Made by a program: the position numbers and the translations under genes
Notes under the pieces: model-generated
What the model was told of the DNA's origin: nothing
The model's database searches: none
Seen by the model: the letters and a program-made list of their open reading frames with translations, nothing else
In this document: positions 12,101 through 23,128 of the stretch, in pieces
Layout of the letters: every line of letters begins with the position of its first letter
Numbering within the stretch: position 1 is the stretch's first letter
NCBI GenBank assembly: GCA_027625915.1
Contig: JANTQA010000063.1
Location: forward strand, 6,529,501 to 6,593,500
Reading direction: 5' to 3'
From: Anaeramoeba flamelloides
Lineage: Eukaryota; Metamonada; Anaeramoebidae
DNA length: 64,000 nucleotides

Positions 12101-13995
12101 TATAAATATACTTTATTCCTTATGATTGCTAAAAAAACGTTTAGGGAATAAGAAAATAATTTTTAAAAAAAATAATTTAAACTAGATCATATAACTTTTA
12201 ATTGTAGAGTTTTTTGTCTGTAGTTCTTCTGAATTTTTTTAAATCTAAATGATAAAAATCTTATTTCTCATTTGAGAAATTAAACTAAATTCCAAAAATT
12301 TGGACACAGTTTAAACAGTTGAAAGGATAACAATAATACACTTTATATTCAATTTTGAAATAATTTTGATTTTACAAAATATTTCATTTTTTGTCTTTTT
12401 TGTTTTGTTTCTATTTCCTTTTTTCCAGTTACGTAATCTTTTTCGTTAGATCTGGAATTTTTTTTTGATGGTTGATAGAAGATTAGTGTTGAGTTTGTTA
12501 AATTGAAAAATCAAATACAATTGGTCGATGGTATCTTATCATTTGATCGATCAACAATTGTTTGTGAAATTTCAACAAATTAACCAATACATTTTTTGTT
12601 CTCACTAGTTTCATTATTTTGTACACACTGATTTTTATTTTTTATCTTTTATATTTTTTTCTTTTATTTGGATAAAAATGATTACTTATAAAAACATTAA
12701 TACTTTGGTAACTTAAATATAGTTTTATATTAGGTTTGGAAAAATATAATAAATTGAGTTTTTTTTTTCCCTATTTTCGATTTTGGGTGTGTTCAAATTT
12801 TTGGAATGGGGTTTAGTAATTGGATCAGTGAAAAAATTTTTCATAAAAATAAATAAAATCAATTTTTTGTAATTTCATTGTACAAAATAAAAAATTTCTA
12901 AATTCCTTGACAAATAAAATGATAATCATTTAAAAAGGGATTTTTGGAAGAAAAAAAAATTTTTTTGGAATCTTTTTGATCAAGCTTTAATATTTATTAA
13001 AATAATTTAATAAAGAATTTTATTTCAATTTATTTTTTGAATGTTTTTCTTTTTTAATTGAAGTTAATATATCCACATTCAATGAGACAACATGCGAATC
13101 CAAAATAAATTTTCCTATTTCCAACATCAAATATCTTAAACTTTAATTTATTCTATTTTTACTTAATTTGAATATTTTTCATTTTTTGCTTGATCTTTTA
13201 CCTATTGAAAATAAAATGATGGTCAATTCAATCCATAAATTATTCATCAAAAACAAGTAAAACTCATTGAATAAAAAAAACTAACCATATAATATTTGCA
13301 TCGACTTTTTCAATAAACAAATTATAATTATATTTATATTTTTTCGAATTTCTCTTTTAGATTTCAACACAAAAAAACTTCAACTTCATCAATTGTTTTA
13401 AGATCATTTGAAAATTCAACTTTAAATCAATAAAATTGACAAAGTGAAACTTTTTTTTCAGAATCAGAAACCCAATTCTAAAAAAAATTCAAACGATCAC
13501 ATAATATTATTTTTTCGTAACATGCCAAAACAAAAATACCTTCCAGTTCAAAAAAAATGTTTTTTAAAGGTAGAAATTTGAAAAAGAATAAGTGATCGAA
13601 AACTTTTATTTGTTTCTGAATTTTGTCAAATTTCTTTTTTGAATCAACTTTATAATTTTTAATAATTTAATTAATTTTTTTGATTTTTTTTCCGAAAATC
13701 ACCTAATGTATATTAAAATAATATTCCAAACTTCTTAATATTACAATATTTTAATAATTTAGATTTAACTGTTGATGTACCTTATGCTTATTTAAAGGTT
13801 TTCCTTGAAGATGATGAGTTATTAGAAGAAATTCGCGTCAAATATGGAAATGGTACAATGGGTACAGTCCAAGTGAAAAGAACCCTGATTGAAACCCTCC
13901 AGAAAATTGTAAAAAAACATCAAGAAACCAAAGCTCAAGTCACTGATGAAACAGTTGAATTATTTATGACACCAAGAGCATTAAAATTTGATTAA
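9154..13995 (+). CDS. WARS: Tryptophanyl-tRNA synthetase, cytosolic eukaryotic type (3 exons)
   Basis: This class I synthetase charges tRNA-Trp with tryptophan in the cytosol. Exons are 9154-9425, 9705-10474 and 13763-13995, joined at phases 2 and 1, giving 424 residues. The protein starts with a charged KKEET-repeat tail, then GIDYDKLVDRFG and HHWIRRGLYF, as in the animal enzyme. Exon 2 gives GRGPSGQMHLGH (HIGH-type motif HLGH, residues 119-122), QMTDDEKYLW, CAIDQAPYFR and TKMSSS (KMSKS loop, residues 304-308). Exon 3 has VDVPYAYLKVFLEDD and ends in FMTPRALKFD. Each junction restores the family sequence (CHHDLH; FGADLTVDV). An in-frame ATG at 9070 would add a hydrophobic leader. I prefer 9154 because the charged tail follows at once. 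Length and motifs are complete, so the gene looks functional. Confidence 0.95.
9426..9704 (+). other. Intron 1 of the tryptophanyl-tRNA synthetase gene (279 bp)
   Basis: The donor is GTAATT after CATCA, and the acceptor is AAAAAAG before TGATCTTCAT. The intron carries in-frame stops and a poly-A run near 9554. Removing it joins CA to T to give His in the block equivalent to human SHRDMNQ. Confidence 0.88.
10791..10868 (+). repeat. AAAATAG tandem repeat
   Basis: About ten near-perfect copies of the 7-bp unit AAAATAG lie inside intron 2 of the synthetase gene. Some units are changed to AAATATAG or AAAACAG. Confidence 0.85.
12283..12813 (+). mobile_element. MITE family E, copy E2 (531 bp), inside an intron
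   Basis: The element is flanked on both sides by TA and has inverted ends starting AACTAAATTCCAAAAATTTG; the right end is the complement of AACCCCATTCCAAAAATTTG. It is exactly the same length as E1, in the same orientation, and has no coding capacity. It is the clearest copy of the family and contributes one sixth of the host intron. Confidence 0.85.
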
Positions 13996-14329
13996 TTTAA
14001 CATATATTTAATTCGAGATTATCATTTTTGTTTTAAATATCTTTTTAGAGCAAAATTGGTTTCAAATCATTTCTTTTTTTCTTTTTCTCTTATTGAATCT
14101 CAATTTATATTAGAAATATAAAATCCTTATTGATAGATAGATTTTAAAAAAATAAGAAATTTAACAAAAGGCATTCTTTCAATTTCAAGCTTAGATACAA
14201 ATAAATACTTTTTGATCAATTTATTTTTTTTTTTTTTTATTATTTGAAGAATTGAAAAAATTTATTGTTAACAAGTGTTAATTAGGACACGTGAATCAAC
14301 AAATATACCCCTTATTACCATTAGGCCTT

Positions 14330-14640
14330 TTTTAATTGAAGAAATATAAAGAAATTTTTTTTAATTTTCTGTTTATTTCTCAAAGTAAAAAAAATCGCTG
14401 TTATCTTTTCTTGAGTTTTCTGTTTATTTGGAAAATAGATAGATTTTCGATAGGTTTTTTTTACTTTTCGAAAAAAACCCAAAAATTTATTAAAATTTTC
14501 TGTTTATTTCAAAAAGTAAAAAAAACCTAGAACACTTCATAAATAAAATAGAAAACCTCAAAAAAACCTAGAACACTTCACAGATAAAACAGAAAACTTC
14601 AAGAAAAGTGTCGTTAGGTTTTTTTTTTTGAGTTTTCGAT
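14330..14640. repeat. J-module repeat cluster J3
   Basis: This cluster contains the 73-bp palindrome at 14453-14527 (GGTTTTTTTTACTTTTCGAA and its complement), two CCTAGAACACTTCA linkers in tandem, and TTTCTTGAGTTTTCTGTTTA/AAACAGAAAACTTCAAGAAA edges that are complements of each other. The whole cluster is therefore also an outer inverted repeat. Confidence 0.8.
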
Positions 14641-16227
14641 CCGAGCAATTGTGTATATAAGATTATAACTCATAATATCTTTTCTTTAAAAACAAAAAAG
14701 GAAAAAATTTTTTTTTGAACACAAAAAGCAAGAAAAAGAGAAAGAAATGAAAAAGATTAAAAAATTAACAAAAAAAGCACAAACTTAACAAGTTTTGTTT
14801 TGTAACAAAGTGATGATATGTTGTTGTTGTTTTCTTTGATGTTAATTATGTCTAGAATTTCAAAATTACCACCTGACTTACATAAAGTCGTACTCGACTG
14901 AAGTTGATCCCAGTAAGTAAAAAATACATAAAAAGAAGTAAATTGACACGACCATTTCGAATTCTTAATGCTTTACACACCCAATTTGAACCACCTTGTT
15001 GATTATTTTTCTTGTTCTCAGCTTTTTTATTATATATGTGTTATTTTTTAAAAAAATTAAATCACTTTATATGGTTATTGAAGAGGCTTTGTATGGTTTT
15101 TACTCCTATTTTATTCTTATAAGAAAATTATTTTCAAATTTTTGGATCAGAATCATTTTTTCGAATTTTGCAAATTGGAGTTTTTTTTTTTCTTTTTCTT
15201 TTTTTCTAATTTTATAAATTGTTGTTTTTATTTTTCTTTTCTTTTGTTTTTGTTTTTCTTTTCTTTTTCTTTTTCTATTTTTTTTTTTATGAAAGATTAT
15301 CATGAAAAAAAAGATCTTCTTAAAGACCAAATAACAGTTAGAAAATTGAGACTGTATAAAGTCTCTTAAAATGAATTGAATTATTAGTAAAAAATTTTGT
15401 TGTTAACTTTTATTCAGTGAAATTCCAGTACTGAAAAATCATTAATGCTCATATCAAAAATTGTTTCAAACTTTTTTTTATTTTTTGGTTTTATTTTTTT
15501 TTAAAACGTAAAATATTGAGGTTTTATCTATTTAGAATAATCAAAAATTGAATTAAAAATAAGTTTTAATCAATTTATTGTTCTTGAATACAAAAGGATA
15601 TATTTTTTTTCAATTTATTATTTCAGATGAGTCACAATTTTTGAAATTTATTTTTATATATGCCCCTACGAACCAAAAAACACTAAAAATGAAAAACTGA
15701 TCAAATACTTTCCATTAATACAATTAAAAAAACAAAATGATAAAATAAAAATAAATAAAGTTTCAATTTAGCTTTTTCTTGAAAACATTTTTTGCCAAAA
15801 TCATTAAATTTACACCTGAAATTATGTATATTTTTAGATACACTATCTTGTTTTAACTCATTTACAAAAACAAATTCTAAATTATGGGAATTTTCTTTTC
15901 ACAAATGGCACTAATTTGGTCCTCAAATGTTTTTTTAGTTTTAAATGGTAAAATAAAAAAAAAGTTAAACTAAAAGGATAAACTTTCTGGAAAAGCATTC
16001 TAATTTAATATATTAACTTATTCTTTTATTTAAAACTTTTCTCAACCCAAATTTTTCAAAAAAAAAATAAAAAAAGTGCACACTAATTCAAAAAAATATT
16101 TTCGATATTCAAAAGTTGAGAGTGTTTTTATTCTAAAAAAAAATTATCACAGTGGTTAATTGAATTAATTTAGTTCTTAATTTCGAAAAATATTAATCAG
16201 AAAAAAATAGTGCTTAATTTTATTAAG

Positions 16228-16258
<31 letters not shown>

Positions 16259-16262
16259 TTTA

Positions 16263-16780
16263 AAAAAAAATCCAAAAAATCGGAAAAAGTTTAAAGAATA
16301 GCAATACCGTAATTTACAGTCAATTGGAAATAATTTTTATTTTACAAACTATTTCATTTTTTGTCTTTTCTTTTTTTATCACTATTTTCTTTTTCTCAGT
16401 TAGATATACTGTTATGTTAAATCAATATTTTTTTTTCAATTGTACTTAGATAGACTAATGTTGAGTTATTAAATAGAAAAAAACATGTTCAATTAGGTTG
16501 ATGATATCTGATCATTCGATCGTTCAACAATTGTTGGAAAAATTTCAAGAAATTAACCAATATTTTTTTTTCTGCTCATTTCATCATTTTGGGCACAGAC
16601 ATTTTTATTTTTGAGTTTTTATTGTTTTTATTTTATTTGGATATAAATAATTTCTTCCAAAAACATTCATACTATGTTAACTTAAATGTTGTTTCATATC
16701 ATGTTTCGAAAAACTCATTAAATTGGAATTTTTTTGCCAATTTTTGATTTTGACTCATCTAAATTTTTAGAATGGGACTT
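16263..16780 (+). mobile_element. MITE family E, copy E3 (degenerate)
   Basis: This is the same internal order as E1 and E2 (AATTTTTATTTTACAAACTATTTC, TTCGATCGTTCAACAATTG, TTTGGGCACAGA), but the ends are worn. Length is about 518 bp. It directly follows a (TA)n run. Confidence 0.65.
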
Positions 16781-17439
16781 ATATTCTGAAATAACTGATT
16801 TTAATATGACATTTTGTTGTTTATAATCAAAATAATTATAAAACGAAAAAAATTATTTTTTTAGGATAAAAAAAGGAAAACCCTCAAAAAATAAATACAA
16901 AAACACTATTTATTTATTTTTTTTTAATAAATTCATTTGTTTTATAATAGTGCACACCGTTAATATATATATTCCATATATTTTTGATTTTAAATTTTAA
17001 AAAATAAAATAATTTTTATCATTTGAAAATATTTGAAAGAATTTGAAATTGAGAGAGGCCTTTGATCATTATGAATTTAAATGAAATTAAGAAAATCGTT
17101 TTGTAAAAAAATAAATCCCATAAGTTTCCCAATAGATATTTAAAATTTTTAAATAATTATTAAAAGAAAGATATAAAGTAAATAAAACTCTTATTTTATA
17201 GTGAAAAAACTTAAGGTAATAAAGAAAAAATTGAAAATAAAAAATTGAAAATAAATAATTCCTAAAATAGTTAAAAAATATACAAATTCGGGTACATAGT
17301 ATCCCACTCTTCCGAGTTGTGAAATACCAATTTATCAATCACAGTTTGTCGAATCGTATTTATTACTGATAATTTTTCTATCAGGTTTTTACTCATCCTG
17401 TTTCAGGAGAAATGTCGTCAATACAGTCCAGTGCCAGGT

Positions 17440-17770
17440 TTTCTTGATGTTTTCTGTTTTCTTTGTTAATAGGCCTAAGTTTTTTTGAAGTTTTCAATTT
17501 TATTTATGAAGTGTTCTAGGTTTTTTTTTACTTTTTGAAATAAACAGAAAATTTAAATAAATTTTGGGTTTATTTCAAAATGTAAAAAAAAACTAACGAA
17601 AATCTATCAATTTTCCAAATAAATAGAAAACCCAAGAAAAGCTAATGGCGCTTTTTTTTAATTTAAGAAATTTAACAAAAACTCTCTCGATTTTCCAGAA
17701 TTCGAAATAATTTAGTAAAATCAAGGATTCTACTCAATTCTTTCAAATCTTGGAAAACCTAATGACAGTG
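17440..17770. repeat. J-module repeat cluster J4
   Basis: The ~73-bp palindrome lies at 17519-17593 and is flanked by the AACGAAAATCTATCAATTTTCC module. A second palindrome at about 17690-17760 has the CCAGAATTCGAAATAATTTA / complement structure. Confidence 0.78.
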
Positions 17771-18027
17771 GATAATTTTTTATTTGGTCATGTAAATGAT
17801 ATAATGTTTTTTTACTTTAATATTTTAATTATTTTTCTTATTCTCTTTTTTATTTAGTAAATTTTCTTCGATTACTCTTTTTCCACAATAAATAAATAAA
17901 ACTCTGATTTCATAAATACAACAACAAAATAATTCTTATATAGATTATTTCTAATAAATTTAGAATTTATTTAAAGGGAAAATCAGAATAAATACGATTT
18001 TCAATTTTCAGTCATGTTCACAATTAA

Positions 18028-18162
18028 TTTTCCAAATTTTGGATTTTTTTGATTTCTGAATTCACCAAAGAGTTAAAATTAACAGATTCAGAAAATTTAA
18101 CCAACATCCCTATTGAAACGGTTATAATTTGTTTGGTAATTGGGTTTTTTGGTGTAAAATGA
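18028..18162 (+). CDS. Candidate single exon resembling EMC5/MMGT1 (weak)
   Basis: The frame is open from 18028 to TGA 18160. It includes KELKLTDSENL, NIPIETVIICLV and GFFGV. Human EMC5 (MMGT1), an ER membrane insertase subunit, has the same arrangement: a short RLTEKE segment, LPIDIV, then a second membrane helix. A donor-like GGTGTAAAAT sits near the end. I found neither the first helix nor the cytosolic tail nearby, so this may be one exon, a remnant or chance. The family match is from memory and rests on about 25 residues. Confidence 0.25.
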   Translation, partial: FSKFWIFLISEFTKELKLTDSENLTNIPIETVIICLVIGFFGVK

Positions 18163-19932
18163 GAGTAGATTTTTGACAATTTAATAATATTTTCAATTGA
18201 TTAAAAAAATGGATTTAGCGGGTTTTTGATAATTGATAGGTATTATATTTGACAGTTATATTATCTTTTATATTGAAAAAAATGAAAACAAAAGAAAAAA
18301 AAAAAGAGTTGAAAAGGCAAAAAGAAAAATTTGAATAGGTACAATACAGTTTGAACAATAAGAAATCATGATTCTGATTCAAAAATTAAAAAAAAATTTA
18401 ATAAGAATTAATAGGAGAAAAAATCATACAAAACCCCTTCAATAACATTATAAAGCAAGTGGATATTTTTGAAAAATTATTGATTTTTTTTCGTCATCAG
18501 AATATAAATATTTTTAGCATTCAAACAAATAGTTGTTTCATAATTTCTCTTTTTTTAAAATAAAGTAGAGTAATTGTGTTTAATCTCTTATTATTAATTT
18601 TTATCTGGTTTTCTGAATATATATATATATATATATATAAGGCCACACCCAAATAAACTATTCAGTTTTTTCTACATTTCAAAAAAAAAAAAAACACGTT
18701 TTGTTAGTAGGTCTATTGGTAAATTGGAAATATCAAATTAAGTTAAATATTATTATTGATGAAAAAAATCCCATTATATTTATTTTACAATATACTCGTG
18801 AAAATATGTTTAAAAAATAAAAAAAAAGCACAACCAATTTCAATAAAAAACTGGAAATAAAGAAAGGGTACAAATGATTTTACAAACCATAAAATACAGT
18901 TAAATGTTTTCAATTCTATTTGAAAATTTGTTGAAATTAAATAAGTTATGAAAACGATTTTAACAATCAAAAAGAAAAAATTAAATAACAATTTTCATAC
19001 TTAAAAATTATCAGATAAAACCAGATCAGACAATTTAATATCTTTTATTTATGTAATACAATATTAAGAAAGAATTTGGATTATTATCAAGAATCAATGT
19101 AACAGTAGTTAATTATTTTGTATATTTCAATACTTTTATGAAGATTGATTTTATTGAAGATATTTTAAAATGAATTAACCCCTCTTTTTTTGAAATACCT
19201 GAGAGAAAAATGAATATTACTATGATCAGTTCAATTATTGATCTATCTGAGATCACTTGTAAAATTGAGGTATCTAATTTAAAAATATACAATTCAAAAT
19301 TTCATATATTCGATAAATAAAAGGTATTTACATTTATTTAATTTTATAATTTTAAATATTTTTTGAAAAAATAATATTTCAATTTCACACTCTAAACCCC
19401 ACAAAGATCCTAAATTTTGTCATGCTTTTAATATCCCCGAAGTGAGGCAACTTCAAATGATTTTCATTAATTTGTATATAGTATACCAACTATCAAAGAG
19501 TAGATAATTTGTAGAATACTTATGACATATTATTAGAATTTGATATTTCTGATCAAAAAATTTTTCTCTGTTTGGTTGTAACAAGATACCCACAAGGTTT
19601 TTTTGGTGTGGGAGTTTTGAAAACAATTTTTATTTTTGAAAATACTTGTTTAATGATCAATTTAAAATTAACTTTTGTCATAACTGTTAAATTTGAAAGA
19701 TTCTTTATTTTGTCTTGAGAAAAAAAAATTAAAGAGAAAGTAGAATATTAGATAAAAATATAAAAGCAGAAAAAAAGCATTTCAAAATTGAAAATTAAAG
19801 CTCAAAATTAATAAAAAAATCAAAAAACAGTGAGTAAAAATATAAAAATTAAGAAGAAAAAACATTTGGACAATAGACCAAAGAGCATAAAAGGACAAAA
19901 TGAAACGAAAAAATCCCCAAAAAATTTCTTTT
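18163..19932. other. Intergenic DNA, no gene seen
   Basis: The stretch is AT-rich with a (TA)n run at about 18619-18640 and scattered homopolymers. Short ORFs here have biased composition only. The part next to 19933 should hold the 3' end of the oxidoreductase gene, which reads toward it. Confidence 0.5.
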
Positions 19933-20895
19933 TTAATCAATTCTCATGACAATTTTGCCTGTAGTTTTTCTTGATTCTAAATCGATGTGTACTTGTTTCA
20001 CATCACTCAAGTTTCTAGGTTCTGATTCCTTAAGGGTTATAATATTTTTTTCAAAGAGTTCAAATACTTTATTTGCCTTGTTTGTGAATTCTTCCTTTGT
20101 TTGGACATAGTGGAATAATGAGGGTCGAGTGACTTTGATCGATCTTGCCAATTGCAAGAGAGGAATTGGCTTAACAGGGCCTGAAGCGTTACCAAAGCTG
20201 GCTAAATAGCCACGTGTTTTAGTACATTTGATACTATTTTGGAATGTTGCTTGTCCAACACCATCTAAAACTAATTCGCACCCCTGTGGGCGTAATTCCA
20301 GCAGTGCCTCAGCAAAGTTTACATCCTTATACATTATAACGTGATCCGCGCCCAATTTTTTCACCAATTTGGCCTTTTCCTCTGTGGACACAGTTGTAAC
20401 AACAGTGGCGCCAAGATGCTTTGCCATTTGAATTGCAAGAGAACCAACGCCACCAGCACCTGCATGAATCAAACACCAATCTCCCTCTTGTAATTTGTAG
20501 ATTTCGTTTGTTAAATAAAATGCAGTCATTCCTTGGATCATTGATGCAGCACCTTGAATGAACGAAATTGAATTGGGCAATTTCACGATTTTGGCTACAG
20601 GTACCGCAGTGTACTCAGCATAAGACCCACCATAAAAATAAGCAACGCGATCACCAATTTGAAGGTCTGTCTCCGTGTTTTCCCCAATTTCTTCGATAGT
20701 TCCTGAACCTTCGACACCAAGAATAAAGGGTAAAACTTTTGGGTATAAGCCAGATCTGTGATAAGTGTCAATATAATTTAGCCCCGCAAACACATTCTTT
20801 ACTAAAACTTGTCCAGTAACAACTTTGGGCTTTGTGGTGTTTGTGTATTCAAGTACTTCAAAACTCCCTGTTTTCTTAATAACAACAGCTTTCAT
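19933..20895 (-). CDS. NADPH:quinone oxidoreductase (zeta-crystallin-type MDR dehydrogenase)
   Basis: This is a 320-residue, single-exon protein of the medium-chain dehydrogenase/reductase superfamily. The family reduces quinones or reactive enones with NADPH in the cytosol. Visible marks are the QOR signature GLNYIDTYHRSGLYP (residues 38-52), GVEGSGTIEEIG (60-71), GDRVAYF (81-87) and the nucleotide-binding loop AGAGGVG (145-151). The Cys/His zinc ligands of alcohol dehydrogenases are absent, as expected for the QOR branch. The start is MKAVVIKK at 20895. A longer in-frame ORF upstream (to 21033) is hydrophobic and outside the fold, so I treat it as leader. The gene is clearly richer in G+C than its surroundings and free of Asn tracts. 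That may reflect strong conservation or acquisition from bacteria; I cannot tell which without a tree. Confidence 0.92.
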   Translation of the reverse strand: MKAVVIKKTGSFEVLEYTNTTKPKVVTGQVLVKNVFAGLNYIDTYHRSGLYPKVLPFILGVEGSGTIEEIGENTETDLQIGDRVAYFYGGSYAEYTAVPVAKIVKLPNSISFIQGAASMIQGMTAFYLTNEIYKLQEGDWCLIHAGAGGVGSLAIQMAKHLGATVVTTVSTEEKAKLVKKLGADHVIMYKDVNFAEALLELRPQGCELVLDGVGQATFQNSIKCTKTRGYLASFGNASGPVKPIPLLQLARSIKVTRPSLFHYVQTKEEFTNKANKVFELFEKNIITLKESEPRNLSDVKQVHIDLESRKTTGKIVMRID

Positions 20896-21660
20896 CAAAA
20901 TAATAATGTCAAAAAAAAGGAGAAAAAAATATAAAAAAATAAATTTTTGAAGGTTGTCAATTTCCTTTTCACCCTTTGAAACCAACCCTCGAAAATGTTT
21001 TGTTTTTATCAGGAATTCTAATCCATGTGTCATTACAATAATTTTTTTTTTTTACAAGGGTCAAAATAGATTTTCTTCTCTCAATTTTTAAGATCCATTT
21101 TCACTTGATGGGGGCTAATTATAAATTAGTCACATTCCCAAAAATTTTCATTACCAAACAACAGAGAACTAATCTAAAAACAGTGTATCTGATAAGGACA
21201 AAAAATCTCTCATTTTTTTGAAACAGATATTTTTTTTAAATTTGACTGTTAATGATCCAATCAAAAAAACAAATAAAAATATAAAAGATTTCAATTTGGA
21301 TTGTTGATATTATTGGAGATTTCAATTAAAGAGTTTAAGAAACCAAACTAAAGAGTTCTATCTTCAACATTATAAAGAATTTTTAAAGATCAAAAATAAT
21401 GAATGATAAAAACACTTGCAGAAAGTAACTAAAAATAATGTGTACAAAATAAGTAACATTTTTGGTTCAATTCTCAATAATTTTTTATCAAATTTAAAGT
21501 ATTTTTTGGTCAAAATTTTGTGGTTCTTCTCACCCAATTTTATTTCTTTCTTTTTTTTTCAAATTTATCAAAAATAATCCTATTGAAGAGCTTGAATATA
21601 AAAATGTAATTTTTTGAATAAAAAAATAAAACCTCACTTTTCGTATGAATTTATTCCCAA
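20896..21660. other. Upstream region of the oxidoreductase gene, no other gene seen
   Basis: This is AT-rich DNA with no supported ORF beyond the in-frame leader extension to 21033. The promoter of the minus-strand oxidoreductase should be here, but no motif stands out. Confidence 0.5.
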
Positions 21661-22662
21661 CTTATGAACAATTTTTTTCTGTTTTAAGGGACTAGTCTCT
21701 ATTAATTTTTTTTTTGACCAATAACTAAATAAGGAACCCTTATCTAGGAATATATTTAAAATTGAAAATAGACATGTTTTTTTCAATGTTAGAACTTTTA
21801 GTTCTTGTTTTTTAAAAATTTTACAATTCTGTCAAAAAAAGTGTATTTTTAAAAATTTTTTTTGTGAAAAAAGATCTTAAATAGATGAGATTTTTTTGAT
21901 TAATTGTGGATTTAATTATTTTCTCAAAAATAATATTTATTCTCATTTTGAAAAACTAAAAAAAGAATTTAAAACTAGTGAATATTTTCTCTTTCACTTC
22001 TGTTCATCCAACTTGACTCTATAAAGAACTTGATTTTTTTTTCAATAATTACTAATTAAAAATAATAGTTCTTATTTTAATCTTTTATTTTTTGACTCGG
22101 ACAAAAACTTTTGGAATGATAATTTGGGACAACTTTTTAAAACTTCAAATTCAACAAAAACAAAAAGAGTGTAAACTCAAAAAGTAGATTCATGAAAAAA
22201 AAGATTGGTAAAGGAAAAGAATTAAAATCTATTATTTTGAGTAAAGAAAATATTGCATATTTTTTTGGAATCAAACAGCTTTTCATGCAAATCCAAAAAA
22301 AAGCCTTTTCAGGTTCATTTTTCAAATTATTTTTTGTAGGTCTTCCACAAACACAACATGATTTTACTTTCTTGCTCATATTTTTTTTTATTTTTTGTAT
22401 TTTTGCGAAAAGTTGAAAAAAAACAACTTTCAAGAAAGCGAAAAAAAAGGAAAATTTTTTTATTTCTATAAAAACAATAACTAAATATAAATGAATGCCA
22501 TTTATCGAGATTTCATTACTATATTTTGAAGTTTTTCACTTTGATTTCAAATCTAAGTAATTGGCAAAAAAAAATTCTAAATCTCTATTAAATGTACCTA
22601 AAAAAATTTAATAGAGACTATTCCCTTAAGAGAATTTCTTTTTAATTTATCATTCATAAGAA
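21661..22662. mobile_element. Candidate ~1-kb inverted-repeat element enclosing a small ORF
   Basis: The left end carries TTAAGGGACTAGTCTCTATT (21685-21704). The right end carries the near-exact complement (about 22600-22629), differing at one or two positions over ~28 bp, with a shared CTTATGAA further out on both sides. Inside the right end is a second hairpin, CTCTATTAAAT / ATTTAATAGAG (about 22582-22617). The only ORF in between is the Cys-rich minus-strand frame. I could not define a target-site duplication, so the exact borders are uncertain. Confidence 0.45.
22137..22379 (-). CDS. Small Cys-rich hypothetical protein
   Basis: An 80-codon frame starts MSKKVKSCCVCGRPTKNN and later has WICMKSC. 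The two Cys clusters (CCVC and CMKSC) could form a small zinc site. The second half turns hydrophobic and Phe-rich, which is less convincing and may be non-coding read-through. An in-frame ATG at 22433 would add 18 residues. The frame sits inside the candidate inverted-repeat element 21661-22662. I do not recognise a family. It could also be a first exon. Confidence 0.3.
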   Translation of the reverse strand: MSKKVKSCCVCGRPTKNNLKNEPEKAFFWICMKSCLIPKKYAIFSLLKIIDFNSFPLPIFFFMNLLFEFTLFLFLLNLKF

Positions 22663-23128
22663 GTGAAATTTCACAATACCTCTTTTTGGATTCAAGTCAT
22701 TCCTTGAGAACGAAGTAAATACACAGTAAGTGGCTATACCCTTCAGATACGTTTTTAATTTTTTACTTTTAATAAACTATAAAAAATTTTTTTTTATAAA
22801 ATAAATTAAGAATATCTTTTGTTTTTATTAATTTCAATTTCAATTATTTTTTAATTAAAAGATCAAATAATAAATATATTTTTCTTAAAAAAAAAAAAAA
22901 AAAATAATGATAATGCATTTTTAAAAATTTTTATCATATTTGTCTATAGATACTTGGCAAATTAAGAATATATGTATTAATTTATTAAAGAATTTAAAGA
23001 TCATCTTTACAAATATAATAATTAATAATACTAACTTTTATCTTGAATATAAATGATTTTTTCGGAATTTTTTGACTATTTAAAAAGAGATTTTTAAATG
23101 ATTCCCCATTATTTGATAAAATATGCTC
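22663..23128. other. Spacer between the candidate element and the TOR stop
   Basis: No gene is seen. The stretch is AT-rich with an A run at about 22888-22904, and holds the downstream flank of the TOR gene. Confidence 0.5.

Larger units (their letters stand above)
10475..13762 (+). other. Intron 2 of the tryptophanyl-tRNA synthetase gene (3288 bp), repeat-filled
   Basis: The donor is GTTTGT after GGTGCAG and the acceptor is TAATTTAG. The intron contains a 7-bp tandem repeat (10791-10868), a short J-type fragment with a CACTCTA unit (about 11577-11640), CA-rich microsatellites (about 11910-11950) and the complete MITE E2 (12283-12813). No nested gene was found. It is about ten times longer than intron 1. 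Confidence 0.88.
13996..18027. other. Intergenic DNA with J3, MITE E3 and J4
   Basis: No gene is supported. The region contains J3 (14330-14640), a pyrimidine-rich block (about 15178-15290), a small GAGACT...AGTCTC hairpin (about 15346-15367), a (TA)n run (16233-16259), E3 (16263-16780) and J4 (17440-17770). A short ATG frame at 14848 reads MSRISKLPPDLHK, but it closes after 17 codons and I could not extend it. Confidence 0.5.

Noticed and set aside
14848-14901. Short ATG frame reading MSRISKLPPDLHKV
   Set aside because: It closes after 17 codons, and no downstream exon in a compatible phase was found despite a nearby GTAAGT.
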